Assembly (NCBI GenBank): GCA_034437615.1
Contig: DAOTTW010000161.1
Coordinates: 1 to 10,748 of the forward strand
Origin: DAOTTW01 sp034437615
GTDB taxonomy: Bacteria > Chloroflexota > Anaerolineae > Aggregatilineales > Phototrophicaceae
Reading direction: 5' to 3'
DNA: 10,748 nucleotides
Shown here: positions 5,617 through 10,748 of the stretch, piece after piece
How positions within the stretch are numbered: position 1 is the stretch's first letter
Layout of the letters: the number at the start of each line of letters is the position of its first letter
Notes under the pieces: generated by a model
Seen by the model: the letters and a program-made list of their open reading frames with translations, nothing else
What the model was told of the DNA's origin: nothing
Databases searched by the model: none
Program-made: the position numbers and the translations under genes

Positions 5617-6510
5617 ATGCCGAAAACACGTTTATTTTTCATCATGCTTGCGTTCAGCGTGCTGTTCAGCATGAGCAGCGCCCAACAAGCGCCCTATACC
5701 ATTTACGAGCCTGTCGTCGTCAATGTGTACCCCCACGATGATGCGGCTTTCACACAAGGGCTGGAAATCCACGAGGGCACGTTCTACGAGAGCACCGGCA
5801 ATGCCGGTCCGTTGCCCTTTTCAACCTTGCGACAGGTCGAAATCGAGACGGGTGAAGTTATCCGCAGCCTAGACGTGCGCCGCCCGGACGCTGAGATGCA
5901 GGGCGATAACCCACCCGCAGAATATTTCGCGGAAGGGCTGACGCGGGCGGGCGATCAACTGCTGCAATTGACGTGGCGCGCTGGCGAGGTCTTCCGTTAT
6001 GACATCGAGACCTTCGAGCGCCTTGAAACGCAGACCTACGAGGGTGAAGGCTGGGGCCTATGCTACGATGGCGAAGCGCTCTACATGACCGATGGCAGTT
6101 CTTACCTGCAACGCCGCGACCCCGAAACCTTTGCATTGCTGGATCGTAAGCTCGTACATCTCAATCAGGCTGTGAACCTCAACAATCAGGCTGTGACGGT
6201 TGAGGTCATCGCCAATCGGCGTAACGGTGGGCTGGTACGCGGCAACCTGAACGAACTGGAATGCGTTGGCGATTATGTGTATGCAAATATCTGGTACGCC
6301 GATGTGATCGTGCAGATTGATAAGCGCGATGGGCGTGTGGTCGGCCTGATTGATGCCACACAACTGCTAACAGAAGCAGAATTCGCGGCGCTACCCAGTG
6401 GCGCAACGTTAAACGGCATCGCCTACAACGCGGAGAGCGAGACGTTTTTCATCACGGGTAAGCTGTGGCCGCGCATATTTGAAGTGCGCCTCGAAGCACG
6501 CAACAACTGA
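5617..6510 (+). CDS. Secreted glutaminyl-peptide cyclotransferase (plant/bacterial type)
   Basis: Cyclises N-terminal glutamine of peptides or proteins to pyroglutamate with release of ammonia. The 297-residue product has a signal peptide (MPKTRLFFIMLAFSVLFSMS, cleavage near SSA-QQ), so it acts outside the membrane. The five-bladed propeller family (Pfam Glu_cyclase_2) is shown by FTQGLE (45-50), EYFAEGLT (102-109), LTWRAGEVFRYD (118-129), GEGWGLCYDG (143-152), NLNELECVGDYVYANIWYAD (210-229) and LNGIAYN with TGKLWP (265-285). Residues likely matching the papaya-enzyme active site are Phe45, Gln47, Phe104, Glu106, Trp120, Trp146, Asn212, Trp226 and Lys282; this mapping is from memory. An in-frame TTG at 5590 exists, but ATG 5617 begins a normal signal sequence. 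An insert near residues 182-209 contains a short tandem duplication. Likely co-transcribed with the membrane protein upstream. Confidence 0.93.
   Translation: MPKTRLFFIMLAFSVLFSMSSAQQAPYTIYEPVVVNVYPHDDAAFTQGLEIHEGTFYESTGNAGPLPFSTLRQVEIETGEVIRSLDVRRPDAEMQGDNPPAEYFAEGLTRAGDQLLQLTWRAGEVFRYDIETFERLETQTYEGEGWGLCYDGEALYMTDGSSYLQRRDPETFALLDRKLVHLNQAVNLNNQAVTVEVIANRRNGGLVRGNLNELECVGDYVYANIWYADVIVQIDKRDGRVVGLIDATQLLTEAEFAALPSGATLNGIAYNAESETFFITGKLWPRIFEVRLEARNN
6162..6196 (+). repeat. In-frame 21-bp period duplication in the glutaminyl cyclase gene
   Basis: CAATCAGGCTGTGA occurs exactly at 6162-6175 and 6183-6196, a period of 21 bp or seven codons. It encodes LNQAVNL followed by NNQAVTV. The duplication lies in a region longer than I expect for the family, just before the conserved NLNELE block. 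Confidence 0.8.
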
Positions 6511-6540
6511 TTGCATCCGTAGCAAAACCTTCAGGCTTGT

Positions 6541-6582
6541 CGCACGGGCAGCGCCACACAATCGCGTGGTCGTGCGTTTTTT
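6541..6582 (+). terminator. Probable Rho-independent terminator after the glutaminyl cyclase
   Basis: CGCACG (6541-6546) pairs with CGTGCG (6571-6576), an inner CCAC (6554-6557) pairs with GTGG (6566-6569), and six T residues follow directly (6577-6582). It lies 30 bases after the cyclase stop codon. The loop between outer and inner stems is asymmetric, so its strength is uncertain. Confidence 0.5.
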
Positions 6583-6672
6583 CGCGGCGGACGCAGCAAA
6601 CCGGGCAGATTTACCACATCGTCAGCCCAAGCAATCGGTCACATCATCCCTGTTTGGCCTGTGAAAATCTGC

Positions 6673-6723
6673 TGTAGGGGCGCAATGCATTGCGCCCAGG
6701 GCGCAGCGTGCTGCGCCCCTACA
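6673..6723. repeat. 51-bp double-palindrome repeat with 11-bp terminal inverted repeats
   Basis: The ends are TGTAGGGGCGC (6673-6683) and GCGCCCCTACA (6713-6723), exact inverted copies. Inside are two independent hairpins: a perfect 20-base palindrome GGGCGCAATGCATTGCGCCC (6678-6697), and GGGCGCAG / CTGCGCCC (6699-6706, 6711-6718) with loop CGTG. It lies between the convergent glutaminyl cyclase and lipoprotein genes, after the cyclase terminator. No ORF is present. The rest of the gap 6511-6785 shows nothing beyond the terminator and a stray TGTCCCTACG near 6733. Confidence 0.85.
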
Positions 6724-6785
6724 TGACCACCGTGTCCCTACGATCATGCAGGTTTGTTTTCGTTCATCCACGAGCAACCACGCAA

Positions 6786-7643
6786 TTAACGCGAGGCCAA
6801 CGGCCAGCCGCCCGGCGTGAACTGCACGCTGACATCAGGCACAGCGCGATAACGAATCGGCAGGCTGTACAGGTCCAGCAAATCGCTTTCGCTGATCTGT
6901 GCAGCCCATTCAGCGCGTTGTTCAGGCCGTGACCAGCTTGCAAGCAGCAGATGAGCACGATTTTGCGCCAATGTGTCGCCGACGGCCCCTTGTTGGATGC
7001 TCAGCAAGCGCGTGTCAAAATTGCTGGCGGCAAGCTGACCCTGTACGGCAGCCACGCCCGGTAAGCGCGTATGTGCCAACGTCAGCAGGAAGCCATCCGG
7101 GTAGCCGAGGTCAGCCAATTCGTTGCGCAGGCGCACCGTATTGACTTCTTGGCCTAGCAAAGCCTCTGCGCCGAGGATGCCCAGCGTATCCACCAGGCCG
7201 ATGCCATCCAGCGCATTGCGCAGCACATCCACCACACGCGGATTATCCAGCGGCGGCAAATTACGGTTGATAATCAGCAGGACATGCGGGTAGCTAGGCG
7301 AGCGCGTCCAGTCCGTAATGGCTGCGTCTTGTGTATCTATGCTATCGGTTGGCACATCCCCGAAGCGCATGACCACATCATAGCCTGCGGTCAGGTCGGC
7401 ATCGGTGCCCCCATCGGCCAACTGCTCCACGAGGCCGGATGCCTGCAACGCCTGTAAATCAGCAGGGGGCAAATAGCCCGCGACGTTATCAGCCAGTGCA
7501 TAGCGCAGCGGCGGCGGCAGGGTCGGTGGGGGTTGTGTGGCGGTGGGCGTCGGTGGCAGCACCGCCGCAATAGGCGTGGCGTCCGCCTCACAGCCCGCTA
7601 GCAGCAATCCACATGCAAGCAGTAAAATCAGGCGAAGGCCCAT
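6786..7643 (-). CDS. Lipoprotein resembling a truncated family-5 solute-binding protein
   Basis: A 285-residue lipoprotein: signal core then lipobox LLAGC (Cys18), and a Thr/Pro stalk (PPTPTATQPPPTLPPP, 30-45). The folded part has several marks of the family-5 ABC substrate-binding proteins (peptide, nickel and sugar binders). These are YPHVLLIINRNLPPLDNPRV with VDVLRNALDGIGLV (118-151), LRNELADLGYPDGFLLTLA (172-190), AVQGQLAASNFDTRLLSI (199-216), AHLLLASWS (230-238) and LPIRYRAVPDVSVQFTPGGW (261-280). Full proteins of that family run about 500-600 residues; here only the C-terminal lobe and a short preceding segment seem present. It may be a scavenging binding lobe or a repurposed domain. 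No permease or ATPase gene is adjacent. Its ATG lies inside the 3' end of the upstream membrane protein gene (16-bp overlap), suggesting translational coupling. Confidence 0.8.
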   Translation of the reverse strand: MGLRLILLLACGLLLAGCEADATPIAAVLPPTPTATQPPPTLPPPLRYALADNVAGYLPPADLQALQASGLVEQLADGGTDADLTAGYDVVMRFGDVPTDSIDTQDAAITDWTRSPSYPHVLLIINRNLPPLDNPRVVDVLRNALDGIGLVDTLGILGAEALLGQEVNTVRLRNELADLGYPDGFLLTLAHTRLPGVAAVQGQLAASNFDTRLLSIQQGAVGDTLAQNRAHLLLASWSRPEQRAEWAAQISESDLLDLYSLPIRYRAVPDVSVQFTPGGWPLASR

Positions 7644-8014
7644 GTCACCAGACCGCGTTGCATCATGCTGATCGCCACCGATGCGTTGAACAGCGCCAGC
7701 AACGAGAAGGCAATCGCTGCGCTGCGGTCATCACGCCCACGCAGCAGGCTGAACAGCCCCGGCATAATCACGACCAGGAACGCCATATACAGGAAGTACG
7801 TCACGATGCGGCCATCGACTGTCGTCGCGCCTTGCAACGCCAGAACTGCGCCGACGACGCTTGTAATCAGCGCCAGCACAGCGAAAACGCCCACCGCGCC
7901 CCAGAAATTACCAGAGATGCTCGCGTTGCGTGCGGCCATAAACGCCGCCCACACGCCCAGGACAAACGAATACAGCGCCAACATGTTGAACAGAATTGCG
8001 TGTATATCAGTCAT
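7628..8014 (-). CDS. Small four-helix membrane protein, unknown function
   Basis: A 128-residue protein with four predicted membrane segments: about residues 8-27, 38-60, 70-90 and 98-117. Between helices 3 and 4 is a charged loop, LLRGRDDRSAA. No signal peptide, catalytic motif or known domain is recognised. Its last 16 bases overlap the start of the lipoprotein gene with substrate-binding-protein character, so the two are almost certainly co-transcribed and may form a membrane complex (inference). The upstream gap 8015-8134 is divergent to the Uma2 gene and presumably holds both promoters. GAGGG occurs upstream of the ATG but at a long distance. Confidence 0.78.
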   Translation of the reverse strand: MTDIHAILFNMLALYSFVLGVWAAFMAARNASISGNFWGAVGVFAVLALITSVVGAVLALQGATTVDGRIVTYFLYMAFLVVIMPGLFSLLRGRDDRSAAIAFSLLALFNASVAISMMQRGLVTWAFA

Positions 8015-8134
8015 GCTTGTGCTTACACCCTCAAAAAGCAGCTTACGTCAAATCGGCTTGATTACATGGACTTTACCTACGCGCACAGTGTAACATAAGC
8101 GCATTCTGCAAATACAGAGAGTGAGCATCAGGCA

Positions 8135-8797
8135 ATGGTCAGCGAAACCCCGGACCGCGAGCAAATTACCATGCAGGTCGCCGCGCAAATCGACCCGCAC
8201 ATTGTGGCGGTGGGCGTCTCCGAAGCCGATTACATGGAGCACTACGCCGAGACACATCACGAGCGCGTACAAGGCGTCATCTACACAATGCCCCCAATGC
8301 ATACAACCCATTACTTTATCATTCGTTGGTTAGCTGGGATGCTTGAGGAATACCTCAATGTTACTGAGCTAGGCGAAATTCGTGAGGATGCATTTGTTAT
8401 GCGCCTACCTGAGTTGGACATTCAGCGTCAACCGGATATTCAGGTTATCTTGCAAGATAAGCTAGACAACCTCAAGCCAACCTATATGGATGGCCCTGCG
8501 GATATTTGCATTGAAGTGATCTCGCCGGGTAGCATCAGACGAGACCGAGGCGATAAATTCGTGGAATACGAGCAAGCAGGCGTGGGCGAATACTGGATCA
8601 TTGACGCCATACGTGGTGAGGCGCTGTTCTATCGTCTGATTAGCGCGTCGTATCAGCAACAGCGCCTGAACGATACAAGGCACTATGAAACGCCCTTGTT
8701 GCCCAAATTTAAGCTGCACGTGCCGACACTGTGGCAGAGCAAATTCCCCAGTGCATCCGGTATCGCTGAAGCCATCAAGACAATGCTCGCAGAATAA
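8135..8797 (+). CDS. Uma2 / DUF820 family protein (PD-(D/E)XK nuclease-like)
   Basis: A 220-residue protein of the DUF820/Uma2 family, which has a restriction-endonuclease-like fold. Family marks are HHERVQGVIYTMPP (41-54, normally a YELIDGEL-like stretch followed by a His), RQPDIQVI (98-105), ADICIEVISPGSIRRDRGDK (122-141) and YEQAGVGEYWIIDA (145-158). Candidate metal-site residues are Asp101 and Glu127, with Lys141 following. The biological role of the family is poorly known; it is abundant in cyanobacteria and Chloroflexota and often present in many copies per genome. A/T-ending codons are visibly more frequent from about 8300 to 8560 than in neighbouring genes, which may reflect a separate history. 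The Shine-Dalgarno is poor. The gamma-glutamyltransferase gene starts 35 bp downstream on the same strand, with its own good ribosome site. Confidence 0.88.
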   Translation: MVSETPDREQITMQVAAQIDPHIVAVGVSEADYMEHYAETHHERVQGVIYTMPPMHTTHYFIIRWLAGMLEEYLNVTELGEIREDAFVMRLPELDIQRQPDIQVILQDKLDNLKPTYMDGPADICIEVISPGSIRRDRGDKFVEYEQAGVGEYWIIDAIRGEALFYRLISASYQQQRLNDTRHYETPLLPKFKLHVPTLWQSKFPSASGIAEAIKTMLAE

Positions 8798-8832
8798 CGC
8801 TTTTATTAATTGCACTTTGTCAGGAAAACCTT

Positions 8833-10464
8833 ATGCAACCCATGTCCTTTGATTTTAAATCGCGCCGTTCGATGGTGGGAGCGCGGCGCGGGATGGTCGC
8901 CGCTAGCAACCCACTGGCCTCACAAGCGGGCCTGAACATCCTGCGGCAAGGGGGCAACGCTGCTGACGCTGCGATTGCTGCTGCGGCTGTGATGAACGTG
9001 ACGGCCCCGGCCAGCACAGGTATCGGCGGTGATTGCTTCGCGCTGTATTACGACGCCAGCACGGGCAGCGTCAACGCGCTGAACGGCAGCGGACGCGCCC
9101 CACAGCAACTCAGCATCGACCACATCCGGCGCGATGGCATCGACGGCGCAGAGCTACCCGCCCGCAGCGTACACGCGGTCACGGTGCCGGGGGCGGCGCG
9201 TGGCTGGGAGGATTTGCTCAAGCAGCACGGCACAATGACGCTGGCTGAGGTGCTGGTGGATGCCATTCACTATGCCGAAGCGGGCTATGTCGTGTCGCCG
9301 GTGTTTGGCGTGTCGTGGTCCGCGCCTGTGGTTGAGCAACTGTTACTGCAAGGCGTCAACACAGCCGATTATCTGCCCGGTGGCAAAGCGCCGCAGGTCG
9401 GGCAGGTGGTGCAGTTGCCCGGTCTCGCGTCTACATTGCGTGCGGTGGCCGAAGGCGGCGCGGATGCCTTTTACAATGGCCACATCGGGGCGGCTATCGT
9501 CAAGACGTTGCAGCAACAGGGCGGCGTGATGACGCACGATGACCTGAAGCGGCACACATCCACATGGGGCGCAGCTATCAGCGCCGATTATCACGGCATA
9601 ACCGTGCTGGAGCATCCACCCAACGGGCAAGGGCTGGCGGCATTGATCGCGCTGCGCATCGCGGCCCAATGGGATTTAGCGTCTTATCGCTGGGATGACC
9701 CGCATAAGCTGCACCTGATGGTCGAAGCAATGCGCCTGGCCTTCGCGGATGCACGCCAGTACATCGCGGACCCAGCGACGAACCCGGCCCCGGTGGATGG
9801 CCTGCTGCATGAAGATTATATTGCGTCACGGCGGGCGCTGGTGAACGCCAACCGTGTCATGCAACCGCCTGCATATGGCACACCGCCGCAATCCTCAGAT
9901 ACAATCTACCTGTGTACGATGGACGCCAACGGCAACGCCTGCTCGTTCATCAACAGCCTGTATATGGGGTTCGGCAGCGGCATCGTGGCAGAGGGTACGG
10001 GCGTCTTTTTACAGAATCGCGGTGCGAATTTCGTGCTGGATGCAGCGCACCCCAACGGCCTCGCGGGTGGCAAGCGCCCCTATCACACGATTATTCCCGG
10101 CATGGCGCTGCGTCAGGGTGAATTGTATGCCGCGTTTGGTGTGATGGGCGGTTTCATGCAGCCGCAGGGCCACTTTCAGGTGATAAACGCGCTGGTGGAT
10201 GACAGCCTGAACCCACAGGAGGCGCTAGACCGTCCGCGCTGGTGCCTGACCGCTGGCACGGGCGATAGTGTGCTGGCGCTGGAAGAGGGCCTCTCGGTGC
10301 AGGCGATGGCACAGCTTGCGCAGATGGGGCACCGCGTACAGCCTGTCAGTGGGCGTGCTCGTGGTGTGTTTGGCAGCGGTCAGATCATCGTGCGTGACCC
10401 GTATACGGGCGCGATGTTCGGCGGCAGCGACCCGCGCAAAGATGGCCTCGTCGCCGCATATTAA
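8833..10464 (+). CDS. ggt: Gamma-glutamyltransferase, cytoplasmic-type
   Basis: A 543-residue, full-length Ntn-hydrolase that should hydrolyse or transfer gamma-glutamyl groups, for example from glutathione. Family blocks in order: MVAASNPLASQAGLNILRQG (21-40) with GNAADAAIAA, STGIGGDCFALYYD (61-74), NGSGRAP (84-90, Arg88 expected to bind the glutamate carboxylate), GWEDLLKQHGTM (124-135), NGQGLAAL (264-271), DTIYLCTMDANGNACSFINS (356-375), GSGIVAEGTGVFLQNRGANF (381-400), GKRPYHTIIP (413-422) and GVMGGFMQPQGH (436-447, oxyanion-hole glycines). Thr357 aligns with the autocatalytic nucleophile of the classical TTH motif, which here reads TIY. The small subunit would be residues 357-543. No signal peptide is present, unlike the E. 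coli enzyme, suggesting a cytoplasmic location. AGGA (8822-8825) lies 7 bases before the ATG. Confidence 0.93.
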   Translation: MQPMSFDFKSRRSMVGARRGMVAASNPLASQAGLNILRQGGNAADAAIAAAAVMNVTAPASTGIGGDCFALYYDASTGSVNALNGSGRAPQQLSIDHIRRDGIDGAELPARSVHAVTVPGAARGWEDLLKQHGTMTLAEVLVDAIHYAEAGYVVSPVFGVSWSAPVVEQLLLQGVNTADYLPGGKAPQVGQVVQLPGLASTLRAVAEGGADAFYNGHIGAAIVKTLQQQGGVMTHDDLKRHTSTWGAAISADYHGITVLEHPPNGQGLAALIALRIAAQWDLASYRWDDPHKLHLMVEAMRLAFADARQYIADPATNPAPVDGLLHEDYIASRRALVNANRVMQPPAYGTPPQSSDTIYLCTMDANGNACSFINSLYMGFGSGIVAEGTGVFLQNRGANFVLDAAHPNGLAGGKRPYHTIIPGMALRQGELYAAFGVMGGFMQPQGHFQVINALVDDSLNPQEALDRPRWCLTAGTGDSVLALEEGLSVQAMAQLAQMGHRVQPVSGRARGVFGSGQIIVRDPYTGAMFGGSDPRKDGLVAAY

Positions 10465-10490
10465 GCCGATCAGCGTGACCGCTGTAAACT

Positions 10491-10512
10491 GTAGGGACGC
10501 CATTCCTGGCGT
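10491..10512. repeat. Inverted, degraded single-hairpin copy of the palindromic repeat
   Basis: GTAGGGACGCCATTCCTGGC followed by GT is, apart from one base in the loop, the reverse complement of hairpin 1 in the double-hairpin elements at 120-142 and 10629-10652. The last two stem bases are lost (GTGT in place of GTCC). It begins 27 bases after the gamma-glutamyltransferase stop codon, behind a small CAGCG/CGCTG inverted repeat (10471-10484) with no T tract. Confidence 0.75.
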
Positions 10513-10560
10513 GTAACTACTCAGCCAGGCCCATTTTGCCCGCGAATTGGCCCTCACCCC

Positions 10561-10748
10561 CTCAATCCCCCTTTTCAGGGGTAGGTATTTGATGTTTGAC
10601 CGTATTTTATGGCGGCTGACGCCGCCCCGGACGCCAAGAATGGCGTCCCTACGGTCCAAAACGGTTGTGTAGGGACGCGGCTTGCTGCGTCCGCTACCGA
10701 AGACGACGACAAATCTAAAATACCTACCCCTGAAAACTCAATCCCCCT
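10561..10748. repeat. Nested foldback region at the right edge
   Basis: An exact 19-bp inverted repeat (10572-10590 and 10718-10736) encloses 127 bp. CTCAATCCCCCT occurs as direct copies at 10561-10572 and 10737-10748, the second cut by the window end. The enclosed part holds three hairpins: GGCGGC/GCCGCC (10611-10626), and the two hairpins of repeat copy 2. This looks like palindromic elements inserted in or beside one another. No ORF of any credibility lies here. Confidence 0.75.
10625..10692. repeat. Double-hairpin palindromic repeat, copy 2
   Basis: Hairpin 1 pairs GGACGCC (10629-10635) with GGCGTCC (10642-10648). Hairpin 2 pairs GGACGC (10673-10678) with GCGTCC (10687-10692). Bases 10625-10651 are identical to 116-142. 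As in copy 1, the inner arms can pair with each other: GCGTCCCTAC (10643-10652) with GTAGGGACGC (10669-10678). The central spacer is unlike that of copy 1. Confidence 0.85.

Noticed and set aside
7613..8098. Plus-strand open frame of 161 codons
   Set aside because: It is the antisense shadow of the four-helix membrane protein; its product is rich in Gln, Arg and His as such shadows usually are.
10225..10659. Minus-strand open frame of 144 codons over the ggt 3' end and the repeats
   Set aside because: Most of it is antisense to conserved ggt sequence and the rest runs through the palindromic repeats; the protein has no recognisable features.
10561..10748. CRISPR array
   Set aside because: The repeats are inverted and nested and of unequal spacing, not direct repeats with regular unique spacers, and no cas gene is present.

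Overview
The window looks like chromosomal DNA from a free-living, probably aerobic or facultative bacterium. Chloroflexota (Anaerolineae-like) is my best guess. This rests on gene style: two lipoproteins whose lipobox is followed by a Thr/Pro-rich stalk, a ScyD/ScyE-type beta-propeller, a DUF820/Uma2 protein, a plant/bacterial-type glutaminyl cyclase, and scattered short GC-rich palindromes with a TGTAGGG flank. No marker gene fixes the taxon. I see no tRNA, rRNA, CRISPR array, transposase or phage gene.

Layout. Bases 1-75 are probably the 3' end of an unidentified plus-strand gene. A double-hairpin repeat (116-183) follows. Next come two minus-strand genes: a secreted ScyD/ScyE-family propeller (772-1971) and, 120 bp downstream, a small membrane-anchored or secreted cytochrome c (214-651). 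The gap 1972-2210 is a divergent regulatory region with an operator-like palindrome between direct repeats. Facing right from it is a GT4 glycosyltransferase (2211-3347). Its 3' end overlaps by 43 bp the convergent gene for an unrecognised small four-cysteine protein (3305-3706). A palindrome-rich gap (3707-3943) precedes a minus-strand lipoprotein (3944-4735).

The next divergent gap starts a probable two-gene plus-strand unit: a polytopic membrane protein with an internal repeat (4901-5572) and a secreted glutaminyl-peptide cyclotransferase (5617-6510). A likely terminator (6541-6582) and a 51-bp double-palindrome repeat (6673-6723) separate this unit from a convergent minus-strand pair. That pair is a four-helix membrane protein (7628-8014) overlapping by 16 bp a lipoprotein (6786-7643) that resembles the C-terminal part of family-5 ABC substrate-binding proteins. 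On the plus strand follow a Uma2/DUF820 protein (8135-8797) and an intact gamma-glutamyltransferase of the signal-peptide-less type (8833-10464). The right edge (10491-10748) is a nested foldback region containing a second copy of the double-hairpin element seen at the left edge.

How the genes work together. Most units look independent. Two pairings deserve thought: the propeller with the cytochrome c (possible extracytoplasmic oxidation couple), and the overlapping membrane protein with the mini substrate-binding lipoprotein. I found no clear new defence or mobile system. The strongest unexplained signal is the family of palindromic intergenic elements, in which two distant copies differ by a pairing-preserving base change.
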